Origin: Pseudomonas sp. LBUM920
Lineage (GTDB): Bacteria; Pseudomonadota; Gammaproteobacteria; Pseudomonadales; Pseudomonadaceae
Reading direction: 5' to 3'
DNA length: 64,000 bases
Assembly (NCBI RefSeq): GCF_003852315.1
Contig: NZ_CP027762.1
Span: forward strand, 4,011,501-4,075,500
The position numbers and the translations under genes were made by a program. The notes beneath the pieces are model-generated. The model was not told where the DNA came from. It did not search any database and was given only the letters and a program-made list of their open reading frames with translations. Within the stretch, counting starts at the first letter, position 1. Each line of letters begins with the position of its first letter. Below, piece by piece: positions 27,692 through 34,915 of this stretch.

Positions 27692-28512
27692 TGCTGCGCT
27701 GCCAAGGCACGGGCCGTGGACAGCTCCTGAAGCAACTCGGCCAGCGGTGGAAGCTCATCGTCGCGCTCGATCATCACCGCCACCGGCCCCAGTAACGCGA
27801 TGGCGTGGGCATACAGTTCCCACACCCCGGCACACACCGGGCGGTCGTGGCTGTCGATCAACAACGCGCGGCCCTGGCTATGGCCGGCCAAATGCACCTG
27901 GCGCACGCGTTCGGCAGGCATGCCCGCGAGAAACGCCAGCGCATCGAAGCCATGATTGCTGGCACTGACAAACACATTGTTCACGTCCAATAACAGCTCA
28001 CAGCCGGTACGCCGGGCCATGGCGGCAATAAAGTCCCATTCGCTCATGGACGCGCCATCAAACGCCAGGTAACTGGACGGGTTTTCAACCAGCAGCGTGC
28101 GGCCGAGTACTTCCTGGGCCTGATGAATATTGGCGCAGACCCGGTCCAGCGCCTCCTCGGTGTAGGGCACCGGCAATAAGTCGTGGGCATTGAAATTGCC
28201 CCTGCGCGACCAGCTCAAGTGGTCGGACACAAACAACGGCTCAATTTCATCGACCAGCGCCTTGAGGCGCTGCAGGTAGTGCGGGTCAAGCCCTTCAGCG
28301 CTGCCGATGGACATCGACACCCCGTGCAATGCCACCGGGTGCCGTGCGCGGATCTGGCGCAGGATGTGCCGGGGCTGGCCGCCCGCGACCATGAAATTCT
28401 CGGAGATCACTTCGACGAAATCCACGGGCACCGAGGTCTCCAGGAAATCGCAGTAGTGTTCCTTGCGCAGGCCCAGGCCATAGCCCGAAAAGGGCGGGTT
28501 GGATGTCAGCAT
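27688..28512 (-). CDS. bufB: BufB/HvfB MNIO (DUF692) peptide-modifying enzyme
   Basis: 274 residues, a TIM-barrel of the multinuclear non-heme iron oxidative enzymes. Iron-ligand motifs are visible: DFVEVISENF, ALHGVSMSIG, VSDHLSW, LVENPSSYL, LLDVNNVFVSASNHG, VHLAGH and DSHDRPV. In bufferin systems the family converts Cys residues of the precursor to thiooxazoles. The bufferin precursor genes lie upstream in the same operon. Confidence 0.9.
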   Translation of the reverse strand: MLTSNPPFSGYGLGLRKEHYCDFLETSVPVDFVEVISENFMVAGGQPRHILRQIRARHPVALHGVSMSIGSAEGLDPHYLQRLKALVDEIEPLFVSDHLSWSRRGNFNAHDLLPVPYTEEALDRVCANIHQAQEVLGRTLLVENPSSYLAFDGASMSEWDFIAAMARRTGCELLLDVNNVFVSASNHGFDALAFLAGMPAERVRQVHLAGHSQGRALLIDSHDRPVCAGVWELYAHAIALLGPVAVMIERDDELPPLAELLQELSTARALAAQQ

Positions 28513-28641
28513 GGCGGCTCTCCAGTAAAACTGCAGGCGCGGGTTTGCGCGAAAAACTTGAGCACGCTGTGCACTGTCTGCACGCCCGCGTCCTCGTTAA
28601 CGCGCTTCGTGGGCAAGCCCGCGCCGGCAAGGGGTGATGGT

Positions 28642-28914
28642 TTATTTCGGTTCAGTCAGGGTGCCGCCGGCCTTGAGGCATTCGGATGGGGTCTTGACGA
28701 TCACGCCCTCGCCCTTGCAGCTGTTGAGGCCCTTGCAGTCGTGCTTGGCGGTGGCGCACAGGCTTTCGCCCTTGCAGCTGTTGACGCCGTAGCAGCGGCC
28801 GGGTTTTTCCTGCTGGTCGGCGGCACTTGCGGCGCTGGCGAATGAAGCCGAGGCCATAGCGATCAGGGCGGCGGCAGCGGCGAGGCTCAAGCGGGATTTG
28901 AGTGCAGTGTTCAT
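28642..28914 (-). CDS. bufA2: BufA2-type bufferin precursor
   Basis: 90 residues with a Sec signal (about 32 residues, ASFASAASA) and six Cys at 41, 47, 53, 60, 66 and 79 in CYGVNSCKGESLC and CKGLNSCKG patterns. These peptides are exported copper-sequestering RiPPs modified by the MNIO enzyme. It lies 129 bp upstream of bufB and 26 bp after the hydrolase gene. Confidence 0.82.
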   Translation of the reverse strand: MNTALKSRLSLAAAAALIAMASASFASAASAADQQEKPGRCYGVNSCKGESLCATAKHDCKGLNSCKGEGVIVKTPSECLKAGGTLTEPK

Positions 28915-28940
28915 GGTGTTTTCCTGTGTGGGTGTGTGGG

Positions 28941-29702
28941 TTACTTGATGACAGACGCGGCGTCTTCGATGACCTTCGCCACAGCCTCAGGCTGGGCGAT
29001 GTACACCGAGTGGCTGGCCTTGATTTCGGTGACCCTGGAGCCGGCCCGCTGGTACATCCAGCGTTGCAGCGCGGGGCTCAGTGCGCGGTCGTCGGTGGAC
29101 ACCACCGCATAGGTCGGCTTCTTGTGCCAGGCCGCAGCCCACACGGTGCCGCCGAACAGCGCGGTGGTGGCCGGCACTTGGGAGGCGGCCATGAAGTCGG
29201 TGCGGTTGGTGGTCAGGTCGGCGGCAAAATCGGCGTTGAACCGAGTGCGGTCGAAGAACAAGTGGCCATCGCGGCTTGGCTTGATGTCATCGCTGGGCGC
29301 GGGCATGGAGCCAATCAGCTGGGCCATGTTCTCGCCCACTTCCGGCTGGAACGCCGAGACGTAGACCAGCGACTTGACCTTGTCGCGATCGCCGGCAATC
29401 GAGATCACCGCACCACCGGAGCTGTGGCCCACCAGCACCACCGGCCCCACTTGCTGCTCGAGCACTTCGCGCGCTTCAGCCACGTCGGCGGCGAGGTTCT
29501 CGTGGCTTTGATGCACCACGGTGACCTTGTAGCCCTTGTGAATCAGGATGTCGTGCACCACACGCCAGCCGGACCCGTCGACAAACGAGCCGGGCACGAT
29601 CACCACGCTTTTGCCGGTGCCGGGCTGCGCGGTGTCGGCCGCTTGGGCCAACAGCGGAACGGTCATTGCCATCGCAATGGCCAGGGAAGAAAGCATTCGC
29701 AT
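28941..29702 (-). CDS. Exported alpha/beta hydrolase
   Basis: 253 residues with a signal peptide (MRMLSSLAIAMAMTVPLLAQA). Ser94 sits in the nucleophile elbow GHSSG, an acidic residue is in STDDRALSP, and the His is in KASHSVYIAQP. The family includes esterases related to plant salicylate esterase/MES. It lies between doxX and bufA2 on the same strand with short gaps, which is unusual for a bufferin operon. No link to copper chemistry can be read from the sequence. Confidence 0.82.
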   Translation of the reverse strand: MRMLSSLAIAMAMTVPLLAQAADTAQPGTGKSVVIVPGSFVDGSGWRVVHDILIHKGYKVTVVHQSHENLAADVAEAREVLEQQVGPVVLVGHSSGGAVISIAGDRDKVKSLVYVSAFQPEVGENMAQLIGSMPAPSDDIKPSRDGHLFFDRTRFNADFAADLTTNRTDFMAASQVPATTALFGGTVWAAAWHKKPTYAVVSTDDRALSPALQRWMYQRAGSRVTEIKASHSVYIAQPEAVAKVIEDAASVIK

Positions 29703-29714
29703 CGGGACTCTCCA

Positions 29715-30128
29715 TCAGGGTTGTAAAGATTTGCTCAACAGCAAGCGGTCCAGCGACCAGGCTCCGCCGCCATAGGCCAGCAGCGGCAGCAGCAGGCCCG
29801 CCCAGGTCAGGTGCACCGGCCAGGCGTCGGGGTACACAAACACCTCGATCACCAGGGTCATGCCCAGCAGCGCGGCCGCGGCCGGACGTGTCAGCAGGCC
29901 CAGCACCAGCAGCAGCGGGAACAGGTGTTCGGCGTAGGTGGCCAGGTGCGCAGCCCAGTCCGACGGAATCAACGGCAAGGCATATTCGGAACGGAACAGC
30001 GCGTAGGTCGACGGTTTGAGGTTCAGAAAACCCGTGACCTTGGTGCGCCCCGACAGGAAGAACACCGCGGCGATACCGAGCCGCGCCACCAGCAACAGCA
30101 GTGCCTGGGGCAGCAGGCGCTGGATCAC
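29715..30128 (-). CDS. DoxX-family membrane protein
   Basis: 137 residues from a GTG start at 30128 that overlaps the bufA1 stop by 4 nt (GTGA). A longer frame through bufA1 is an artefact. Four membrane helices are predicted (LLLLVARLGIAAVFFLSG; LFPLLLVLGLLT; AALLGMTLVIEVFVYP; WAGLLLPLLAYGGG). DoxX proteins are regular members of bufferin operons with an undefined redox or membrane role. Confidence 0.82.
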   Translation of the reverse strand: MIQRLLPQALLLLVARLGIAAVFFLSGRTKVTGFLNLKPSTYALFRSEYALPLIPSDWAAHLATYAEHLFPLLLVLGLLTRPAAAALLGMTLVIEVFVYPDAWPVHLTWAGLLLPLLAYGGGAWSLDRLLLSKSLQP

Positions 30129-30397
30129 GGCTGTTCCGTCAGGCTGCCGTAGCCCTTGGGGGTCTTGATCTGGGTGCAGGTGCCTTTGTCCACCAGCACC
30201 CAGGCGTTGCCCTGATAGTCGGCGGTGGCGGTGCCGGCGCACGAGGTGCCCTTGCCGGCGGCGCAGTCGTTGGCGCCGGCGAGGGACACGCCGAAGCACT
30301 TTTCCTGAGGTTTGGGCTCATCGGCATGAGCCACCGCCGCGAAGGCGCTGAGGGACAGGGCGAGGGTTGCCGCAAGGGCAGCGTAAGGACGCTTCAT
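30125..30397 (-). CDS. bufA1: BufA1-type (DUF2282) bufferin precursor
   Basis: 90 residues with a Sec signal (cut after AVAHA) and four Cys at 34, 45, 53 and 74 in the DUF2282 pattern (EKCFGVSLAGANDCAAGKGTSCAG...GTCTQI). The AGGAG ribosome site is good. It is the first gene of the bufA1-doxX-hydrolase-bufA2-bufB-bufC unit. The Cys are the expected sites of MNIO modification. Confidence 0.88.
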   Translation of the reverse strand: MKRPYAALAATLALSLSAFAAVAHADEPKPQEKCFGVSLAGANDCAAGKGTSCAGTATADYQGNAWVLVDKGTCTQIKTPKGYGSLTEQP

Positions 30398-30490
30398 CGG
30401 TGTATCTCCTGGCTTGACTGAGTGTGACCAGGGCGCAAATGGCGGTGCGTGACCGCCAGCGCCGGCTGGTGAACAGAGTTAAAGCCAGGC

Positions 30491-30571
30491 GTGTATCCGC
30501 TCTGTGTCGCAAACACGACAGAACGTCATGCCGGTGTATCAAGGTGGTGCGCGGATACACAGCGATACACA
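30491..30571. promoter_or_regulatory. Cluster of GTGTATC/GATACAC boxes upstream of the bufferin operon
   Basis: GTGTATCCGC (30491-30500) pairs with GCGGATACAC (30551-30560) at 50-bp distance. Further copies GGTGTATC (30533-30540) and GATACACA (30564-30571) lie inside and beside it. The cluster lies 94-174 bp upstream of bufA1, so it may be its operator. The cognate regulator is unknown. Confidence 0.5.
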
Positions 30572-30732
30572 GTGAATAACCCACCGCCAAATAGGCGCCG
30601 ATTTATTCGGCATCCCGAACGACACAATTAGAAATATTCGCCTTTCCGAACGAAGCCTTTCAGGCGGCCTCGACGACCCTAAAAATCACCATAAATTTCA
30701 TGCGGTTGTTGTCATCTTTGTTACATGCCAAC

Positions 30733-30748
30733 TGGCATACATTCTGCT
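30733..30748 (+). promoter_or_regulatory. Candidate sigma-54 promoter for the T3SS regulator
   Basis: TGGCATACATTCTGCT carries the -24 GG and -12 GC with exactly 10 nt between them, matching TGGCAC-N5-TTGCW closely. The TGGCAT also forms the right half of ATGCCA-AC-TGGCAT. A start near 30759 would leave a leader of about 214 nt. Confidence 0.5.
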
Positions 30749-30772
30749 TTATCCCTGTTTCTGGTAATAAAA

Positions 30773-30808
30773 TGTTTCAGCTTTGAGACAGTCTCATCAA
30801 CTGAAACA
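30773..30808. promoter_or_regulatory. Nested palindrome upstream of the T3SS regulator
   Basis: TGTTTCAG (30773-30780) and CTGAAACA (30801-30808) enclose a central GAGACAGTCTC (30785-30795). This could be an operator or, if transcribed, a leader hairpin. Confidence 0.5.
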
Positions 30809-30972
30809 CAATCCGTGGCACGCCAATAAAAACGACAACGCCCCAAAGGAGGGCGACCTTTCCGACTTTTTGATCGACATCAACTTTCCAAGACTGCTGC
30901 TGCACATCTGTACCCAAAAGGGCGAATGGCCTGATCGCCAATAACAAGCCTGACTATAAAAAGGACGAATTG

Positions 30973-33789
30973 ATGAGCTCGAGCAAGAACCACGCAGTGT
31001 CCTTCATGGACGCAGAACCCCTGGCCCCGGCGTGCGCCGAAAGCGCCCTTGGTTTTGGCCCCTTCCTGTTACTCGCACGCCAACACGTATTGCTGCGAAA
31101 CGGTGAGCCCGTCACCTTGGGCAGCCGCGCCCTGTATTTGCTGATTGCCCTGGCCACCCGCGCCGGCGAACTGCTGGAGAAAGCCGAGCTGATCTCGTTC
31201 GCCTGGCCCAAGGTGGTGGTGGAGGAATGCAACCTGCGCGCGCAGATCGTCGCGCTGCGCCGGGCCTTGGGCGACGATGGCAACTTCAGCTATATCGTCA
31301 CGGTACCGGGCCGCGGCTATCGCTTCGTGGCGCCGGTGACCGTGCAGGCGGCCGGCGAAGACAATCTGCCGGTGCCCCACGCGCGCGTCCATGAGCCCTC
31401 TGTCGCGCCGCCGTCCTGCGAAGTGATTGGCCGCGATGAGTTGGTCGACAGCCTTGCCGACCAGGTGCTGAACCAGCGGTTCTTGACCATCACCGGCCCT
31501 GGCGGCATCGGCAAGACCACCGTCGCCATGGCCGTGGCCCATCAGTTAGCCAACCAACTCAAGCTGGACACCTGCTTCGTTGACCTGGCGCCGGCCACCA
31601 GCGGGCAATGGGTCACCGGCATGCTTGCCAGCGCCCTGGGCATCCAGACCGTCAGCGACGAGCCGCTGCACAGCATCGCCGCCACCCTGGCCGACCGCCG
31701 CCTGTTGCTGGTACTGGACAACTGCGAACACGTGTTGCCGGCCACCGCCGATGCCGTGGAAACCCTCTTGCGCAGTGCCCCTCAATGCTACGTGCTGACC
31801 ACCAGCCGCGAGCCGCTGCGCGCCGACGGCGAGCGCGTGCACGACCTGGCGCCGCTGCAAGTGCCCGACGAACACACGACACTCAGCGCCGTCGAAGCCC
31901 TGAAATGGTCCGGCGTGCGCCTGTTTGTGGAGCGCGTGCGCGCCCTTGACCCCGACTTTGTATTCAACGACGCCGACGTGGCGGCCGTCAGCGCCATCTG
32001 CCGCAAGCTCGACAGCAATGCGCTGGCCATCGAAATAGCCGCCGCGCGGGTACGCACCTTTGGCATCCAGGACCTGGTCGGCCTGCTGGACGGCAGCTTC
32101 CGCCTGCAAATGACCGGCCGGCGCACCGCCCTCGCCCGCCATCGCTCACTGAGCGCGACCCTGGACTGGACCTATTCGATGCTCAGCGGCGACGAGCAGG
32201 CGATGCTGCGCCAATTGGCGGTCTTCACCGGCTCCTTCACCCTTGATGCCGTCAAGGCCATGACTGCCAGCAGCGCCCTCGACCCGCGCAATGCCCTGCC
32301 CCTGCTCGAAAGCCTGATGGACAAGTCACTGCTGATCGCCGGCGAATCGCAGTTGCTCAAGCGTTATCGCCTGCTGGAAACCACCCGCGCCTACGCCCTG
32401 GAAAAGCTCGCCGAACAGGGCGAAACCAACGCCACCGCCGAACGCCATGCGCGCTATGCCCTTGGGGTGTTGCAGGAAGCCGGGCAGACCCTGGATGGCC
32501 TGTCACCGCAAACCTGGGTCGCGCTGTATGGCCCCGAGATCAACACGGTGCGGTCGGCACTCGACTGGGCCTACTCGACGACCGGCAACCTGCCGCTGGG
32601 GATTGAACTGACGTTGGGCGGTGTACCGTTATGGCTGCGCCTGTCGCTGGTCAGTGAGTGCCGCAGCTGGGTTGACCAGGGGCTGGCCAGCGACGCCAGC
32701 ACCCCATTGCCGACGCGCCAACGCATGCTGCTGAACACCGCGCTGGCCAGCGCGCTGATGCTCACCGACGGCACCGGCGGCCCGTTGCGTGAAGCATGGC
32801 GCCAGGTGCGCGAGGACGGCCGCGAACTCGGCGATGCCGAGCACAAACTTCGCGCGCTGTGGGGGCTCTGGGGTGATCGCTGTGCGTGTAACCAGTACGC
32901 CGAAGCACTGGAGTTGGCCGAGCGCTACATTGCATTGAACAACAGCGGGAACCAGCAGCTGCTGGGCAAGCGCATGCGGGCGGTGGTGCTGTTTCACATG
33001 GGCGATCTGGCGGGCGCCCGACAAAACATCGACGAAGCCCTGGGTTCACCGTCGGCCCCGCGCTCGCACATCATCGACGCGCTGTTTGATCAGCGCATCG
33101 CCGCACGCTGCCTCAAGGCGAAGGTGCAATTTATGGAAGGCGACGTCGACCCGGCCCTGCGGCTGATCGGCACCTGCGTCGATGAAGCGGTCTCACTCGA
33201 TCACCCGGCGACCCTCTGGTACACCTTGTGCCTGGGGGCGATCCCCCTGGCGCTGCTGGCGTCCAATCTGCCGAAAATGCGGTATTACCTGGGCCTGCTG
33301 CAGGACAGCACCACCCGCCAGGACTTGCATATCTGGCGGCAATTCCGCCTGTGTTTCGAGAGCATCCTGCTGATCCGCCAGGGCTCGCCGGAAGAAGGCG
33401 TGCCACAACTTGGCGAAGCCCTGCAGCACCTGCAGGGCCAGGGCGATGGTCAGCTCTACAGTCTGTTTCGTTGTGAATACGCTTTGGGGTTGGCGCGCCT
33501 GGGCCTGGAAAAACTTGCGCTGGAAGTGTTGGAGGAGACGCTGCAATTGGCTATCGGCCGCCATGAGCGCTGGTTTGTGCCGCAGATGCTGCGGATCAAG
33601 GCCCAACTGACACTGCGCCAGGGCAACTACGGGTCGGTGGACAAGGCCAAGGTGCTGCTGCGCCAGGCGTGGGTGGATGCGCAACTGGCCGGTGCGCACT
33701 TCTGGCGGGCGCAGATTGCCACGGACTTGGCGCGGTTGCAGGAGCCTAAGTTACGCATTGCTTCTTTGCCCAGGTTTCAGCATCGCTGA
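30973..33789 (+). CDS. OmpR/CadC-type regulator with NB-ARC-like ATPase and TPR body
   Basis: 938 residues from ATG 30973 (AAGGA upstream); a TTG lies one codon earlier. Residues about 20-105 form a winged helix (FGPFLLLARQHVLLRNGEP...YIVTVPGRGYRFVAPV). An ATPase module follows with a P-loop TGPGGIGKTT near 176, Walker B LLLVLDNCEH near 245 and sensor LTTSREPLRADGE near 275. The rest is helical, TPR-like repeats. It is a signal-gated transcription factor of the predicted-ATPase (COG3903-like) class, comparable in layout to HilA plus an NTPase switch. It is adjacent to the T3SS, and its DNA-binding domain is closely related to that of the short regulator at 59778, so it is the probable T3SS activator. 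Confidence 0.82.
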   Translation: MSSSKNHAVSFMDAEPLAPACAESALGFGPFLLLARQHVLLRNGEPVTLGSRALYLLIALATRAGELLEKAELISFAWPKVVVEECNLRAQIVALRRALGDDGNFSYIVTVPGRGYRFVAPVTVQAAGEDNLPVPHARVHEPSVAPPSCEVIGRDELVDSLADQVLNQRFLTITGPGGIGKTTVAMAVAHQLANQLKLDTCFVDLAPATSGQWVTGMLASALGIQTVSDEPLHSIAATLADRRLLLVLDNCEHVLPATADAVETLLRSAPQCYVLTTSREPLRADGERVHDLAPLQVPDEHTTLSAVEALKWSGVRLFVERVRALDPDFVFNDADVAAVSAICRKLDSNALAIEIAAARVRTFGIQDLVGLLDGSFRLQMTGRRTALARHRSLSATLDWTYSMLSGDEQAMLRQLAVFTGSFTLDAVKAMTASSALDPRNALPLLESLMDKSLLIAGESQLLKRYRLLETTRAYALEKLAEQGETNATAERHARYALGVLQEAGQTLDGLSPQTWVALYGPEINTVRSALDWAYSTTGNLPLGIELTLGGVPLWLRLSLVSECRSWVDQGLASDASTPLPTRQRMLLNTALASALMLTDGTGGPLREAWRQVREDGRELGDAEHKLRALWGLWGDRCACNQYAEALELAERYIALNNSGNQQLLGKRMRAVVLFHMGDLAGARQNIDEALGSPSAPRSHIIDALFDQRIAARCLKAKVQFMEGDVDPALRLIGTCVDEAVSLDHPATLWYTLCLGAIPLALLASNLPKMRYYLGLLQDSTTRQDLHIWRQFRLCFESILLIRQGSPEEGVPQLGEALQHLQGQGDGQLYSLFRCEYALGLARLGLEKLALEVLEETLQLAIGRHERWFVPQMLRIKAQLTLRQGNYGSVDKAKVLLRQAWVDAQLAGAHFWRAQIATDLARLQEPKLRIASLPRFQHR

Positions 33790-33823
33790 GGGCATATCCG
33801 GTATTTGGGTGATGGCGGGTATG

Positions 33824-34788
33824 GGTTCCGCCCTTACGGCGGGTCACTTTGGAAAAGCCCCAAAGTAACCAAAGGGCTCTTGCCCCACCACTCGGCACCT
33901 CGCTCACGCTTCGGTGTGCCCTCACGCAGGCTTGAATCCGTGGGCCGCCGTGACGGGCCATCCATGGCCCAACACGGCTAACCCGGCGTCCTGCCGGGTT
34001 ACCCACGGATTCAAGCCTGCGTTCGGCCAGCGTGGTTTAACGGGGCGCCTAAGATCAAAGTCAAAAGCAGATCAAGATCAAAAGCAGAGCACGGCGGCCT
34101 GGTAGCCGACCTGAGTGGTTAGATCATAAGCGGACGCGAGGCGGCCTGACAGCCGACCTGATCTTGAAGGCTGAACTCAATCAAAGGTGGGAGCTGGCTT
34201 GCCTGCGAAGGCATCGACTGGTTGTGCCTGATAGACCGAGGTGTCTGCATCGCAGGCAAGCCAGCTCCCACAGAAAAGCAAAAGCAGTGCGGTGCTGGCG
34301 GTCTGTACTCGGTCAACTTGTGGGAGCGGGCTTGCTCGCGAAGGCGGTGGGTCAGTGACACATGAGTTAACTGACACACCGCCTTCGCGAGCAAGCCCGC
34401 TCCCACATTTGGATCGCAGTGCATCAGATAGAAGTGTGTTGCTGTGCTCTTGATCCGCTTTTGCTTCAACCACTCAGGTCGGCTACTAGGCCGCCGTGCT
34501 CTGCTTTTGATTTTGATCTGACAGGCCCCGTCAACCACGCTGGCCGAATGCAGGCTTGAATCCGTGGGTAACCCGGCAGGACGCCGGGTTAGCCGCGTTG
34601 GGCCATGGATGGCCCGTCGCGGCGGCCCACGGATTCAAGCCGGAGTGAGGGCACACCGAGCCTAAGCGAGGGGCCGAGTGGTGGGGCAAAGACCTTTTGG
34701 TTACTTTTGGGGCGTTTGCCAAAAGTGACCCGCTGTAAGAGCGGAACCGCCAGCCGCCGTGACCGCAGCAACGGATATGTACCCCCAC
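33824..34788. repeat. Long inverted repeat with REP core, no genes
   Basis: The left arm (33824-34121) and right arm (34467-34748, homology running on to about 34788) are imperfect reverse complements of nearly 300 bp. Each holds an inner GCTTGAATCCGTGGG inverted pair. The 345-bp centre carries two REP hairpins: GGGAGCTGGCTTGCCTGCGA (34188-34207, mate ending 34271), and a perfect 30-bp-arm pair at 34320-34349/34377-34406. I see no credible gene between 33790 and 34915. Confidence 0.85.
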
Positions 34789-34810
34789 CCCACCCACCAC
34801 CCCCCCCTCA

Positions 34811-34863
34811 TTTCACACCTGTGAAAGCTTGTGCGATCTCACCCCAAACCCCATTTTCACACC
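34811..34863 (+). promoter_or_regulatory. TTTCACACC boxes and CTGTGAAAGCTTGTG motif upstream of the first HrpK-like gene
   Basis: TTTCACACC occurs at 34811-34819 and 34855-34863. CTGTGAAAGCTTGTG occupies 34819-34833, 83 bp before the ATG. The same 15-mer and the reverse complement of TTTCACACC recur at 56049-56063 and 56081-56089, in the other intergenic region of the T3SS with promoters. A shared operator is inferred. Confidence 0.55.
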
Positions 34864-34915
34864 CCACCAACGCCTAATATCAAGCCCAAGTGCGCCCCCT
34901 CACATGGACTGAAAA

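Noticed and set aside
34741..34790. Possible hrp box (GGAACC) upstream of the first HrpK-like gene
   Set aside because: GGAACC at 34743 is part of the repeat arm and has no CCAC-N2-A at 15-16 nt distance.
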